A stretch of 49,973 nt of DNA from Deltaproteobacteria bacterium (GTDB lineage: Bacteria; SAR324; XYD2-FULL-50-16), in NCBI GenBank assembly GCA_018645005.1, contig JABGPJ010000074.1, positions 1 to 49,973 on the forward strand, read 5' to 3'. The notes beneath the pieces are model-generated. The model saw nothing but the letters and a program-made list of their open reading frames with translations, made no database searches and was not told where the DNA came from. Position numbers and translations under genes: made by a program. This document shows, piece after piece, positions 1 through 8,685 of the stretch; the stretch's first letter is position 1; every line of letters starts with the position of its first letter.

Positions 1-386
1 GAGATGCTTTGCTGCTGCTGTTTTATGATTTCCTCGGTCGTTCTTTCAGCGGAGATGAATTCCGTTTCCTTCATGCTTCCATCCATTTTCATCAATATAA
101 ATGCAATTTTTGCCCGATACTTCAGCCGGCTCTGGATGAAAATCCAATTTCGTAAAAACCACTTATGTCACCCGATAGCAGGCTTTAATAAACTGTCCCA
201 ATTGTTAATTCCCCCATGCTGAAATCAGTTTGCTGCTGACTGACTGCCATACGGTTTCTGTTTAAGATGTGCCCGGGAATGGACTATTGTACTCTTGAAG
301 AGGATTTTTCTTAAGTGACAGCGGTCAATTGATTCCGAACAATTCCCAGGGAAACCAATTGACAACAGTTCATATGAAGCTTTTGC
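1..386. other. Left-edge stretch without a supported gene
   Basis: No convincing gene is visible. A 38-codon minus-strand frame (162 to 46, GTG start, no ribosome binding site) reads as a plausible acidic peptide, and another minus frame runs off the left edge from about position 93. Both are too short to name. The plus-strand frame starting at base 4 is rich in Cys and Phe and looks like an antisense artefact. Confidence 0.4.
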
Positions 387-1469
387 TTATGATAGCGGGA
401 CCATATCTGTCTTCTTGAACTGAAATAGGAATTTGCTGACGAAGCCTTTGAAAATCAGAAACAACAACACGAGAGTGGAAATATATGCGATGACGCCATG
501 GCTTTCCTCACCCCCGGAGCTGATCCAGTTCTGAATCGAAAGACCTGAGAAATCGTAGATAAAGTTGACCAGAACGCCAAACAAGAGGGAATTGATTAAA
601 ATAGAGATCAAATAGATGAGCGCTGTTTTTTTCCCAAGCAGTTTCGACACCACCGTCAGGGTGGCCATGTTGGTGGCGGGCCCTGCCAGCAGAAATACAA
701 GTGCGGCGCCTGGAGACAGTCCCTTCATCACCAGGGCAGCGGCAATGGGTGTTGAAGCGGTTGCGCAAACATATAAAGGCGTTGCCACGACCAGCATGAT
801 CAGCATAGACAGTATGCCATCACCCAGATAGGCCTCGATGAGTCCAGGAGAAAGGAAGACGCCGATTAAACCTGCCAGTAGAACGCCCAGCATCAACCAC
901 GATCCAATATCGTCCAGTAAATCGCCAAACGCGAATTTCATACCAGATCGAAATTTATCCATTTTTGAGAGCTTAAGATTTTCTCCTGTACCACAGGAGC
1001 CTTTGTTGCTTCAACAGGATACCGGGATGGGCTCAGGAGCTTCTTCAGAATCAAAGAAATGAACAAACAAGCCGGTTGTAATTGCTGTCACAAATGCCGT
1101 CAACGGCCTTAAAATGGTCATGACAGGATCAAGCAGTGCATAGGTAATCGCAATCGAGTCTACCCCTGTCTCCGGTGTCGAGATCATGAAGGATGAAACG
1201 GCGCCTTTACTTGCACCTTGCTCTTTCAGACCTGCAGCAGCAGGCAATACGCCGCAGCTGCATAGCGGTATGGGTATTCCGATCAGGGATGCCTTGATCA
1301 CACCTGAGATATTGCCCCTGCCCAGATGCTTCTTGATTAATCCGTCCGGGAGATAGGCTTTCAATAATCCGGAAATAAAAAAACCAAAAAGGACGTAGGC
1401 AGAAGAGTCCAGCAGAACCATCCAGGATGATTTGAGAATCTCAGCCCCAAGGGGTATGATTGAGTCCAT
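387..1469 (-). CDS. SO_0444/YraQ-type metal-efflux permease, probable selenoprotein (in-frame UGA)
   Basis: Polytopic permease of the COG0701 (DUF318) family, whose SO_0444 branch is linked to copper and zinc efflux across the inner membrane. The first half (1469-1014) carries PIPLCSCGVLPAA and STPETGVDS; the second half (962-390) carries the matching GPATNMATL motif. Each half has about four hydrophobic segments, as in the internally duplicated family. The halves lie in one frame separated only by a UGA at 1013-1011 and 16 sense codons, giving 360 residues, normal for the family. The context is Ser-Cys-UGA-Ser-Asn-Lys-Gly-Ser-Cys-Gly, where a Cys would make a Cys-rich central loop. A SECIS-like hairpin follows the UGA. 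I read the UGA as selenocysteine (inference). The alternative is a nonsense mutation or a split gene restarting at the ATG at 962. The upstream ArsR gene and operator-like site support metal-responsive expression. Confidence 0.72.
983..1013 (-). promoter_or_regulatory. Candidate bacterial SECIS element with UGA codon
   Basis: Reading the minus strand, UGA (1013-1011) is followed by 11 nt and then a perfect 7-bp stem, CUCCUGU/ACAGGAG (999-993 and 989-983), closed by the three-base loop GGU. The loop begins 19 nt after the UGA. A short Gly/Gly-Ugly-type apical loop carrying G and U at about this distance is what SelB recognises in known bacterial SECIS hairpins. A lower AAG/CUU helix (1003-1001 with 977-975) could extend the stem across an internal loop. 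Confidence 0.6.
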
Positions 1470-1490
1470 AATATTAAATTTAAAGTGCTT

Positions 1491-1510
1491 ATATGATCAG
1501 ATGTTCATGT
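1491..1510 (-). promoter_or_regulatory. ArsR/SmtB-type operator upstream of the permease gene
   Basis: The imperfect palindrome ATGATCAGATGTTCAT (1493-1508) sits about 22 bp upstream of the permease start. It resembles the site in front of the arsR-like gene (2072-2089) and the family TGAA-N6-TTCA pattern, so the regulator probably controls both genes. Assignment is by eye. Confidence 0.45.
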
Positions 1511-1537
1511 AATAGAATACATGACAAATCTAATATA

Positions 1538-1673
1538 CGGATCGTTCAATAATAACTTCACATAATCTAATAGCAAAAGTCCTAAAAACACTCGATATTT
1601 TGCAAATAGAATGTGGCAGCAAAGTGTTTCTTTTCTTGACTGGGAAACACTTGACTAATTTTTGAGTCGACCC
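1538..1673. mobile_element. MITE family A, copy 1 (long form)
   Basis: Element between the permease operator and the ArsR gene. Its ends read GGATCGTTCAATAATAA and TTTTTGAGTCGACCC, matching the family A terminal inverted repeat, and it is bounded by ATA on both sides (1535-1537 and 1674-1676), a 3-bp target duplication. It contains the sub-hairpin around GTGTTTC/GGAAACAC typical of the long form. It has no coding capacity. Confidence 0.75.
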
Positions 1674-1690
1674 ATAGCTACTGGATGAAG

Positions 1691-2059
1691 TTATCTGCTC
1701 TCTAAGACATGATTCAGTCCCTGGTTTATCAGCTGGCTGATATGATTATCGTCGAGACTGTAATAAACATTCTTTCCCTCTTTGCGAAATTTTACAATCT
1801 TCGATGATCGTAAAACCCTCAATTGATGAGAAACAGCTGACTGATTCATATCCAGCACACTGACCAGGTCGCAGACACACAGCTCGGAAGACAGCAACGC
1901 CTCCAGAATACGAATACGCGTAAAATCCCCCAGTGCTTTGAACAGATTTGAAAGCTCCATCATCTGTTCAGCTCGCGGTAGCTCTTTTTTGACCTTCTCC
2001 ACGAGTTGTTCGTGAATGCAGACGTCCTCGCAGATATCGGGTTCCAGTTGAGTTGTCAT
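1691..2059 (-). CDS. ArsR/SmtB-family metal-sensing repressor
   Basis: A 122-residue winged-helix metalloregulator. The DNA-binding helix-turn-helix is around residues 58-85 (VCDLVSVLDMNQSAVSHQLR). An ELCVCD motif (Cys61, Cys63) sits at the alpha-3 metal site, with extra candidate ligands Cys10, Cys14 and His16 at the N-terminus as in CadC/ZiaR types. The C-terminal helix carries Asp104-x-His106-x10-His117-x2-Glu120, the exact alpha-5 zinc-site spacing of SmtB, ZiaR and CzrA. It therefore probably senses Zn(II) or a related soft metal and releases DNA when metal binds. The gene points toward the permease and is separated from it by a MITE. An operator palindrome lies just upstream of its start, indicating autoregulation. 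Family assignment is secure; the metal is inferred from the motifs. Confidence 0.93.
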   Translation of the reverse strand: MTTQLEPDICEDVCIHEQLVEKVKKELPRAEQMMELSNLFKALGDFTRIRILEALLSSELCVCDLVSVLDMNQSAVSHQLRVLRSSKIVKFRKEGKNVYYSLDDNHISQLINQGLNHVLESR

Positions 2060-2071
2060 AATATAATACGC

Positions 2072-2119
2072 ATGAATAGTTGTTCATATATTAATACGAT
2101 ATCCGGGCTGAATTGTCAA
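2072..2119 (-). promoter_or_regulatory. Promoter and operator of the arsR-like gene
   Basis: On the minus strand TTGACA (2119-2114) is followed after 17 bp by TATTAA (2096-2091), a good sigma-70-type promoter. Directly downstream, over the expected start of transcription, lies ATGAACAACTATTCAT (2087-2072), with TGAA-N6-TTCA symmetry like SmtB-family operators. The arrangement fits simple autorepression relieved by metal. Confidence 0.65.
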
Positions 2120-2177
2120 TGAGCGGGCTAACCAAAACAGGAAAAATTATATCCGAAACGATGTGAGATGGACTTTA

Positions 2178-2942
2178 TCAGGGAGCTAAACTTCTTCCGC
2201 CGTCGCATACCAGCACCTGACCCGTTACCAAATCGGACCCTGTGATCAAACTCAAAATGGCATCGGCCACATCGTCTGGCGTTGACACCTTTCCAAGGAC
2301 TGTACGTTCTTCATTGGCCGCTTTCAGTTTAGCATAGTTTTTTCCGAACCCTTTTTTCAGCCAGTCTCCGTCAATAAAAGACGGCGCCACGGCATTCACC
2401 CGTATTTTTGGGGCCAGGACTCTGGCCAGCGAAGTGTTAAGGTTTATCAGTGCTGCTTTTGAAGCACAGTATGGAATAGAACTCCCAACAGCATTGATCC
2501 CGGATGAGCTGGCCACATTTATAATGACACCCCCTCCTGCTTCATTAATTGGATCTCTGGCAGCCCGGGCGCACAAAAAAGGACCTTTGAGGTTCACATT
2601 CAAGACCTGGTCCCAATCTTCATCTTTGACTTCATCCAGTTTGAAATCGCGGATAAAACGGGTGGTACCGGCATTGTTTATTAAAAGATGGAGTTGTCCA
2701 AAGGTCTCTACTGCCCCCTGAACCATGGCTTTGCAATCAGCGTCGTTTGAAACATCCGCTTTCCAGGCGATGGCTTTGACGCCCAGTTTTTCAATTTCAG
2801 CCACTGTCTCTTCGGCTTGAGTCTGGGATCGGCTGTAGTTGACCAGGACGTTGCAGCCTAGTTTTGCCAGTTTCAAACTGGTAGCGCGACCGACACCTGT
2901 TCCACCGCCAGTCACAATAGCGGATTTTCCCATAACATCCAT
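2178..2942 (-). CDS. Short-chain dehydrogenase/reductase (FabG-like)
   Basis: NAD(P)-dependent oxidoreductase of the classical SDR family, about 254 residues. The N-terminal cofactor loop TGGGTGVG, the structural NNAG motif, the catalytic Ser in SSSGINAVG and the YCASK motif are all present in order. A Gly-Gly near the C-terminus (VCDGGRSL) matches FabG-like enzymes. The start at 2942 is chosen because AAAGGAG lies 7 bp upstream; the frame continues open to 2984 with a weaker ATG. The substrate cannot be read from sequence. The gene lies upstream of arsR on the same strand with a promoter-bearing gap of over 100 bp, so it is probably not part of the metal operon. Confidence 0.9.
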   Translation of the reverse strand: MDVMGKSAIVTGGGTGVGRATSLKLAKLGCNVLVNYSRSQTQAEETVAEIEKLGVKAIAWKADVSNDADCKAMVQGAVETFGQLHLLINNAGTTRFIRDFKLDEVKDEDWDQVLNVNLKGPFLCARAARDPINEAGGGVIINVASSSGINAVGSSIPYCASKAALINLNTSLARVLAPKIRVNAVAPSFIDGDWLKKGFGKNYAKLKAANEERTVLGKVSTPDDVADAILSLITGSDLVTGQVLVCDGGRSLAP

Positions 2943-3221
2943 ACGCATACTCCTTTGATTGGTTGCCAGATAAATTTTATTCATAAAAAAGACTAGTTAA
3001 AACTCCTGATGTCAAAGTATGATGATAGAGAATCAATTGAGCTGTCCAGTAAAAATCATGGTTGATCAGGCAAATAGACGGAAGGTTGAAGTCAGAGAGC
3101 GGAAGGGCAATATATCGACTTAATTCTGGCTATAAGTCTTGCAGGGATGGTTGCAATTGGATACTATTTTTTTGGAATGATTCATTTATTGAACAGATCA
3201 AAATGATCAGGGAGAAAGATA

Positions 3222-4655
3222 ATGACGCAACTTATCACACGTAGATTGGGACGGACCGGAAGACACGTGACTACGCTGGGACTCGGAGGCCAAGCCTCTA
3301 TTCAGTGGGCCGCAGAAGGAGTGAATCCGATTTCGATCATTGAGAAAGCCTTTCAACTGGGTATTAATTATATAGATACATCGAATATTTACGGGCCGAG
3401 TCAGAAAAATTTCGGTGAAGCCTTTCGTCGTCTGAAACTATCCCCCTCAAGAGATGATTATAATCCGACCGTTCGTGAACAGTTGTTTATTGCCAGTAAA
3501 ACCCATATTCGCTCTGAGAGGCGTCCGGAGGGCGAACGCTTCCGCACCGATTTCAGTGAAGGTATGGTGGACGAATTTGGTGTTTCAACGGCAATCGATG
3601 ATGTCCGACGCTCTTTGAGCCTGTTGTTCGGTGATGGCCAGGGGGATTATCCTGAAGGCGCCTATCTGGACTCAATTCAGTTTCACAATATTAACACGAA
3701 GGATGAAGTCGATATGCTGTTTGAAGGGTTTGATGATCCAAGTCCGGATCGACCCTGGATCGGATCGCTGGTTGCGATGCTGGATCTGCGTGAAGGCACC
3801 AACCGAACTGGATGTAATCCTAAAAAAGAAAAGCTGGTCAAGCATATCGGTATATCCGGCCACTGGAACACGGCTGCGCACATCTATGCCATTCAGAGGG
3901 ATAGACAACGGATTATTGACACGCTTTTAGTCACTATCAATCCCAGTGACCGCAAATATATGGCCCATCGTCACAACGCGATTGCTGCCGCGGCAGCCGC
4001 TGATATGGGGGTTATCGGTATGAAGGTCTTTGCGGATGCGTCGTATTATCACAAAGAGGTCAGATTCTCTAATAAACCGGAGGATGTGTACTGTGACGTC
4101 GGATCTCCTGAAATGCCAAGCGGAGATCTCATCCGTTACGCACTGTCCGTTGAAGGCATCAGCACGCTCATCGTCGGTATTGGCCATATTGATGAAAAGG
4201 CTGAAAAATGCCAGCTCAAGCAGAACCTGGCGGCAGCTCAGCTTGCAGAATCCCTGGACAAGGATGAAATGAACCGGATTGAGAAGATGGTTGTTTCCGC
4301 GGGCAAGGATTCAGCCAATGCATACTTTCAGCGGAAAGCAATTGGGCTGACTGCTCCTCGCAATGTGGGTGTTGAAGAGGATTCGTCCATGCCGGCTCTG
4401 AACCGCAGTGCAATCCGCGTGAGTTGGGATACCTCTTATGCAGGCACCGAACCGATTGAACGCTATGATGTGCTTTGTGATGAGGAGGTGATCGGTACTG
4501 TGCCCCACGTTCCCCAAATCACTCAACAACCATTTCATTTTGATGACATTTTGAGCGAAGATCAGAGGAAGAGCGCCCGGCAATACAGGGTCCGAGCTGT
4601 GGATGCTGTCGGAAACCAGGCTGAAAGTAACCCATTAGCGATAGACCTCCTTTAA
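3222..4655 (+). CDS. Aldo/keto reductase with C-terminal fibronectin-III-like extension
   Basis: A 477-residue protein, far longer than the usual 320-350 of aldo/keto reductases. The N-terminal (alpha/beta)8 barrel carries the expected tetrad residues: Asp and Tyr in YIDTSNIYG, Lys in ASKTH and His in IQFHNI. After the barrel (about residue 360) a further segment of about 95 residues reads like a beta-sandwich: SAIRVSWD, the ERYDVLCDEEVIG strand pair and YRVRAVDAVGNQA near the end closely follow the FN3 pattern of alternating strands with W and Y-R-V-x-A. The domain call is by eye. There is no signal peptide, so it is probably cytoplasmic. The start follows AGGGAGA. It stands alone between an SDR read from the other strand and a MITE. 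Confidence 0.85.
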   Translation: MTQLITRRLGRTGRHVTTLGLGGQASIQWAAEGVNPISIIEKAFQLGINYIDTSNIYGPSQKNFGEAFRRLKLSPSRDDYNPTVREQLFIASKTHIRSERRPEGERFRTDFSEGMVDEFGVSTAIDDVRRSLSLLFGDGQGDYPEGAYLDSIQFHNINTKDEVDMLFEGFDDPSPDRPWIGSLVAMLDLREGTNRTGCNPKKEKLVKHIGISGHWNTAAHIYAIQRDRQRIIDTLLVTINPSDRKYMAHRHNAIAAAAAADMGVIGMKVFADASYYHKEVRFSNKPEDVYCDVGSPEMPSGDLIRYALSVEGISTLIVGIGHIDEKAEKCQLKQNLAAAQLAESLDKDEMNRIEKMVVSAGKDSANAYFQRKAIGLTAPRNVGVEEDSSMPALNRSAIRVSWDTSYAGTEPIERYDVLCDEEVIGTVPHVPQITQQPFHFDDILSEDQRKSARQYRVRAVDAVGNQAESNPLAIDLL

Positions 4656-4719
4656 TTAAAGTAACCTTCTCCAAGCATAAATGCGCCTTAAGTTCCAGCT
4701 TATGTCCCTCTTGGTCTAA

Positions 4720-4854
4720 GGGGTGGCTCAAAAATTAGTCAAGTGTTTCCCATTTGAAAAGGAAACACGTTGCTGTCACATTCTATCTACAAAATGTCCA
4801 GCTATTTTAGGACTTATGTAGATAGATTATGTGAAGTTATTTTTGAACGATCCC
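4720..4854. mobile_element. MITE family A, copy 2 (long form)
   Basis: Ends GGGGTGGCTCAAAAATTA and TTATTTTTGAACGATCCC form the terminal inverted repeat, flanked on both sides by TAA (4717-4719 and 4855-4857). The interior contains the AAGTGTTTCCC...GGAAACACGTT hairpin and a second stem around ATTCTATCTACAAAATG. No open frame of note. Confidence 0.85.
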
Positions 4855-4942
4855 TAAGGGGGCAGGCAACTGGGATAATTCTATTTCAGTATGTTGGCCT
4901 AAGATTTCGAATATCAAATCGGGAAAAAACACAGAAATTTTT

Positions 4943-7900
4943 ATGAAATTTCCTTCCTTAAAAGGCCGTTCTGAGCGATTGCTTCCGGAACAATCCGATG
5001 AAGAAAAGATGGTTCTGCTTAAAATCGCAGCCCACCAGTTTCTCGGTCAAAAATGGTTGTATTTTAAGAAAATAAAAGGAACAGATCAATCCGGAAAACT
5101 CATCAAGGAAAAATCCCTGTTCGAGGAGATGAAAGCAACCCGGTCGGCCTTGAAATTTACCTCGAAAAATACCTTGCGACAGTATATTCTGGCTTTTCAG
5201 AACTGTATGAAGGAAATCAAAAGCTTTGCTGTCACAGATGAGGAATTTCCCGAATTACCAGACGATTCTGATGGCAAAGTTCTCAAATCTATGATCCCTG
5301 AGCTGGATGCGGTGATCATTGCCTGGACCCCTTTGAAATTTCTGCTACCTGCCAGACAAATCCGTGAAAAAGGACAGGCCTCCGAGAGGCACACAGAAGG
5401 TTTGATTGCCAAACTGTTCTTCAAAGTGGCCGGATTCTACGCGGTACCGGAAAATTGGGACAGCAGAAAACTGTCATTTTATCTGGACCGCATTGGCAAA
5501 GACAGCCCCTATCAAGATGTTGTTCAAAAGCTGGAGCCCTTGAAAAAGAATCTGCTTAAGTTCAGTGAAGAGTTCGAACAGATTAAATTCGGGCAGGCGG
5601 CTTTGTCCAAAGATACGACTTCAGATGCAGGCGCCTTTGATGATGCCATGGAAATTGAGAATTTTGATTCTCAAGTGCAAACTCTGTACTGGCATCGATT
5701 TATCTATAAAGCCATCGAGAGTTTTCTGCTGAAGTACTACCTGACCCTGGTCTCTTCCACCGCATCTATTCATGCTGTGCGCTACCTTTCAACCGTTTTT
5801 GAGCCAGCCCTGACCCATGCTATTGATATGTCAGTTCTGTTCGACGGTTCGTTTGATACGGATATCTCAAAAAAAAGGTTTAGAAAAGCCTTTGTGGAAC
5901 TTCAACAAAAACGAGTTGATCAAGAATCCACCAAAAAAATAAAGATGAGGCGGGGCGTATTTGAGGTTTACAATTATAATCTTCCCCTCATTACAAGACA
6001 CGGGGTTCCATATGAGATTAACAAAAACATAAAAAAAACATCATTCTGGTGGTTATTCGTCGAGAAAGCCATTCTGGGTAAAAACCGCACTGACCTCGCT
6101 ACAGAGTTGAATTATACCCCGCACAAGAAATTATCCCAGAGTATCGCCGATGCTGTGCAACAAACTGAAGATTTATCAAATGAGAAGATTAAACGAACGG
6201 CTGAACTGGCAGGGCTCAAAGAAGGCATTGAAGAACTGAATGACGAGATGATCGCTCTTGATAAAGCGTTTAGAGATGAAAATCCGGTGCAGAAAAAAGA
6301 GCAACTGCAGCAGAGAAACAACAATGTCGAAAAAGGTCTGCAGGAAACCGCAAACCTGCTCAAAAAGATGAAGGAAGAGGAAACCGGCTTGATCCAAACG
6401 GAAGAAAAGCTGGCGCAGGAAAGAGATCAATTGCTTGAGGAAGAAGGAACTCTGAAGAAAGCGGCAGTAGAGGTTCAAGCGACAATAACTCAATTAGAAG
6501 CTGAACTGAAGGAAGCTACCATTAAAAAGACTGCTCTTGAAACGGAAAGTGCACAAACCAAAAATGAAAACCAGGGAACAGGACCCGATCAGAAAAAAAG
6601 CGCTAATCAAAAGATTGAAGCCTTACTGGCTGATATTGAGAGAAAGAGTGAAAAACTACAGCAAGCACGGGCTAAGCTGAGTTCCGTCACCGAAAAGTTA
6701 ACAACAGTGGGAGCAAGAAGAACAAACGATATCCCGGAAAAGTTTGAGCAAACTCAAGCAAAACATACTGAGATATTAGAAAAAATCAACGAATTTGATC
6801 TTAAGGGGTTAGATCAAAAAAAGCAGAAAAAACAGATACAGGAAGAGCAGATCGCTCTTGAGGAAAGGGATATCCGCTACGCAGAGTCTAAAAAGAAGAT
6901 CGATTCTACTATAAAAAATTCAAGAAAAAATCTGGAAAAGGATGCCAAAACTATTGAGAATATTGTAAAAAAAATCGCTGACACTGAGGCCGCAAAAGCA
7001 GAACTACAAAAGAAGCAGCAGGCGGTGCTGGAAGAAACCAAACAGAAACTGGAAGCCTTGAACAGTGTGGAAACCCGCTCTGCTATATTGATACATATTT
7101 CAGCCTTACTGATTACCAGTTCCCAGAAACGAAAAGAGGCCTGGCAAAAGGTACTTGAGCGGTTCAAGCAGAGATTGATTTCTGATCAAAAACTGGCGCA
7201 GAGCCGTGTGGAAGAGATTAAAAAAGAGTCTCAGAAAAAACTGCGGGAAATGGGGAAGAAGGCTTCAAAACTGGAACGTTTAAAACAGGGTGCCGCTGTC
7301 GAAGATTTCAAAAAGGAGATGGAGATTTATCAGCAGAGTGTTGCTCAGAAAAACAGGCAGATTATTAAATTCGCAAAACAAGAAGCCGAACTTCAGAAAC
7401 AACGGATTACGCAGATGTTTCATAAAATATCAAAAGATAAAAAGAGGAATGATGCGCTTTCAGCACGTCATCTTTTTGAACTGATATGTCAAATGGATGA
7501 GGGAGAACAGTTTAAGAATGAATTTATGGACTATCTAATTCAAAGCACTGCCCAGAAATACCAACAGAAGCTGGAACCGCTTTACAGCAATATGTTTACT
7601 GTTTTCAATCCCACTCTACTCAAAAAAGTAAGTCTGGTTAAGGCTTTAAATAAATCTGGAGATGTCGATGGTGTTCGGTTGGTGCTCAGCGATGAAGAAC
7701 AAAAAGGATTTAACGGTATTGTCCAGGGGATAAAAAATAATTTAAGGAAACAGAAACCGGACATTTTCGACTGTCAAGCGAAAATCGCTAACATTATTGC
7801 AACCATTGACGGGCTGTTGAATATCAAGATTGACAACCCCAGCCTGCTGCTTGTCCTGGGGACGAATTTCTTCGCACCCAAAAACCCGAAAGCAGCCAAG

Positions 7901-8065
7901 CTGCACCCCGGGCTGATTAAAAGGATATTGGAACTCAACCATATCATGACACCAGTTGCGGAAAACAGCCTTATCCTGGAAGGAAAGGAAAATGAGAGAG
8001 ATCCTGTTAATCGGATTAACACCTCGTTATTAAGAAAACTGATCGCGGAGAATCAACCTGCTTGA
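4943..8065 (+). CDS. Large coiled-coil protein of unknown function
   Basis: A 1040-residue, highly charged protein that I cannot assign to a family. Residues 1 to about 390 are globular and mixed. From about 395 to 850 the sequence is an almost unbroken Lys/Glu/Gln-rich heptad-bearing coiled coil, interrupted near 685 by a hydrophobic stretch (AILIHISALLITSS). The last 180 residues are globular again, with aliphatic strands and an FFAPKNPKAAK stretch. There is no Walker A, signal peptide or membrane anchor, so it is not an SMC or kinase; a cytoplasmic scaffold or tether is possible (inference). No clear ribosome binding site precedes the ATG and a MITE ends 88 bp upstream. The next gene starts 33 bp downstream and has its own strong ribosome binding site, so the two may be cotranscribed. 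Confidence 0.8.
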   Translation: MKFPSLKGRSERLLPEQSDEEKMVLLKIAAHQFLGQKWLYFKKIKGTDQSGKLIKEKSLFEEMKATRSALKFTSKNTLRQYILAFQNCMKEIKSFAVTDEEFPELPDDSDGKVLKSMIPELDAVIIAWTPLKFLLPARQIREKGQASERHTEGLIAKLFFKVAGFYAVPENWDSRKLSFYLDRIGKDSPYQDVVQKLEPLKKNLLKFSEEFEQIKFGQAALSKDTTSDAGAFDDAMEIENFDSQVQTLYWHRFIYKAIESFLLKYYLTLVSSTASIHAVRYLSTVFEPALTHAIDMSVLFDGSFDTDISKKRFRKAFVELQQKRVDQESTKKIKMRRGVFEVYNYNLPLITRHGVPYEINKNIKKTSFWWLFVEKAILGKNRTDLATELNYTPHKKLSQSIADAVQQTEDLSNEKIKRTAELAGLKEGIEELNDEMIALDKAFRDENPVQKKEQLQQRNNNVEKGLQETANLLKKMKEEETGLIQTEEKLAQERDQLLEEEGTLKKAAVEVQATITQLEAELKEATIKKTALETESAQTKNENQGTGPDQKKSANQKIEALLADIERKSEKLQQARAKLSSVTEKLTTVGARRTNDIPEKFEQTQAKHTEILEKINEFDLKGLDQKKQKKQIQEEQIALEERDIRYAESKKKIDSTIKNSRKNLEKDAKTIENIVKKIADTEAAKAELQKKQQAVLEETKQKLEALNSVETRSAILIHISALLITSSQKRKEAWQKVLERFKQRLISDQKLAQSRVEEIKKESQKKLREMGKKASKLERLKQGAAVEDFKKEMEIYQQSVAQKNRQIIKFAKQEAELQKQRITQMFHKISKDKKRNDALSARHLFELICQMDEGEQFKNEFMDYLIQSTAQKYQQKLEPLYSNMFTVFNPTLLKKVSLVKALNKSGDVDGVRLVLSDEEQKGFNGIVQGIKNNLRKQKPDIFDCQAKIANIIATIDGLLNIKIDNPSLLLVLGTNFFAPKNPKAAKLHPGLIKRILELNHIMTPVAENSLILEGKENERDPVNRINTSLLRKLIAENQPA

Positions 8066-8098
8066 TTCCATCTATAATTTATTCTTGGAGGATACTCG

Positions 8099-8371
8099 AT
8101 GATAGATATTAAAGTCACGTTTTTATCATATATAAAGTTTGAAACCGGTCTGGATGAAGTTCAGGTTTCGTTGGAGGAGAATTCCACGATTCAGGATCTT
8201 GTCAAGAATCTACAATCCACCTATGGAGATCGACTGATCCGCTTTATGATTAATAAAGAAAGCGGTAACTACGTTTCTCTTTTCATGAAAGACAACCAAA
8301 TTTGCGACCCGGCAGAAAAACTGAATCATCAGGACAGTATCATTATCATGCCCGTGGGCGCGGGTGGTTAA
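8099..8371 (+). CDS. MoaD/ThiS-like ubiquitin-fold sulfur carrier
   Basis: A 90-residue beta-grasp protein ending in Gly-Gly (MPVGAGG), the hallmark of small sulfur carriers that are adenylated and thiocarboxylated at the terminal glycine. The IIIMPVGAGG tail preceded by the LNHQDSI turn matches MoaD/ThiS proteins, as does the N-terminal IKVTFLS strand. Strong ribosome binding site TTGGAGGA. It lies 33 bp after the coiled-coil gene, and no MoaE, MoeB or ThiF partner is seen nearby. In sulfate reducers such carriers can serve molybdopterin, tungstopterin (aldehyde oxidoreductases), thiazole or amino acid biosynthesis; which applies here is not visible. Confidence 0.82.
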   Translation: MIDIKVTFLSYIKFETGLDEVQVSLEENSTIQDLVKNLQSTYGDRLIRFMINKESGNYVSLFMKDNQICDPAEKLNHQDSIIIMPVGAGG

Positions 8372-8440
8372 GACCCATTGAAAACAGTCCTCAATCCTAT
8401 ACTCCCACTTCCATATTATCCTTGCAAAACAGGTTTTATT

Positions 8441-8676
8441 CAGCAATGTCCGGTTAGGTTTTTGCGAAACAAAAGCTGAATGATAAAACCTGTCTCTACG
8501 CATAAGGATTTAAAGATTTTCTAAATTTGCTACACGAAAAACCGCCAAACTCGCCTGCCTCGCTCAAACAAGGCTTATTTTCGCTACGCTAAACTAAGAA
8601 AATCTAATAAATCCTTATAAGCTCGATCCAGGCTTCATCATTCAGCTTTCTGCATAAACCTAACCGGACATTGCTG
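8441..8676. mobile_element. Long palindromic MITE, family B, with 9-bp target duplication
   Basis: Ends CAGCAATGTCCGGTTAGG and CCTAACCGGACATTGCTG are perfect inverted repeats, and complementarity continues imperfectly through both arms (for example AAGGATTTA / TAAATCCTT) to a central region near 8550-8600. GGTTTTATT is duplicated exactly on both sides (8432-8440 and 8677-8685), proving insertion by transposition. No transposase is encoded. A related half-copy begins at 49833. Confidence 0.88.
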
Positions 8677-8685
8677 GGTTTTATT

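Noticed and set aside
4-222. Plus-strand frame at the left edge rich in Cys and Phe
   Set aside because: Composition is not protein-like, no ribosome binding site, and the opposite strand also has short frames; no family resemblance.
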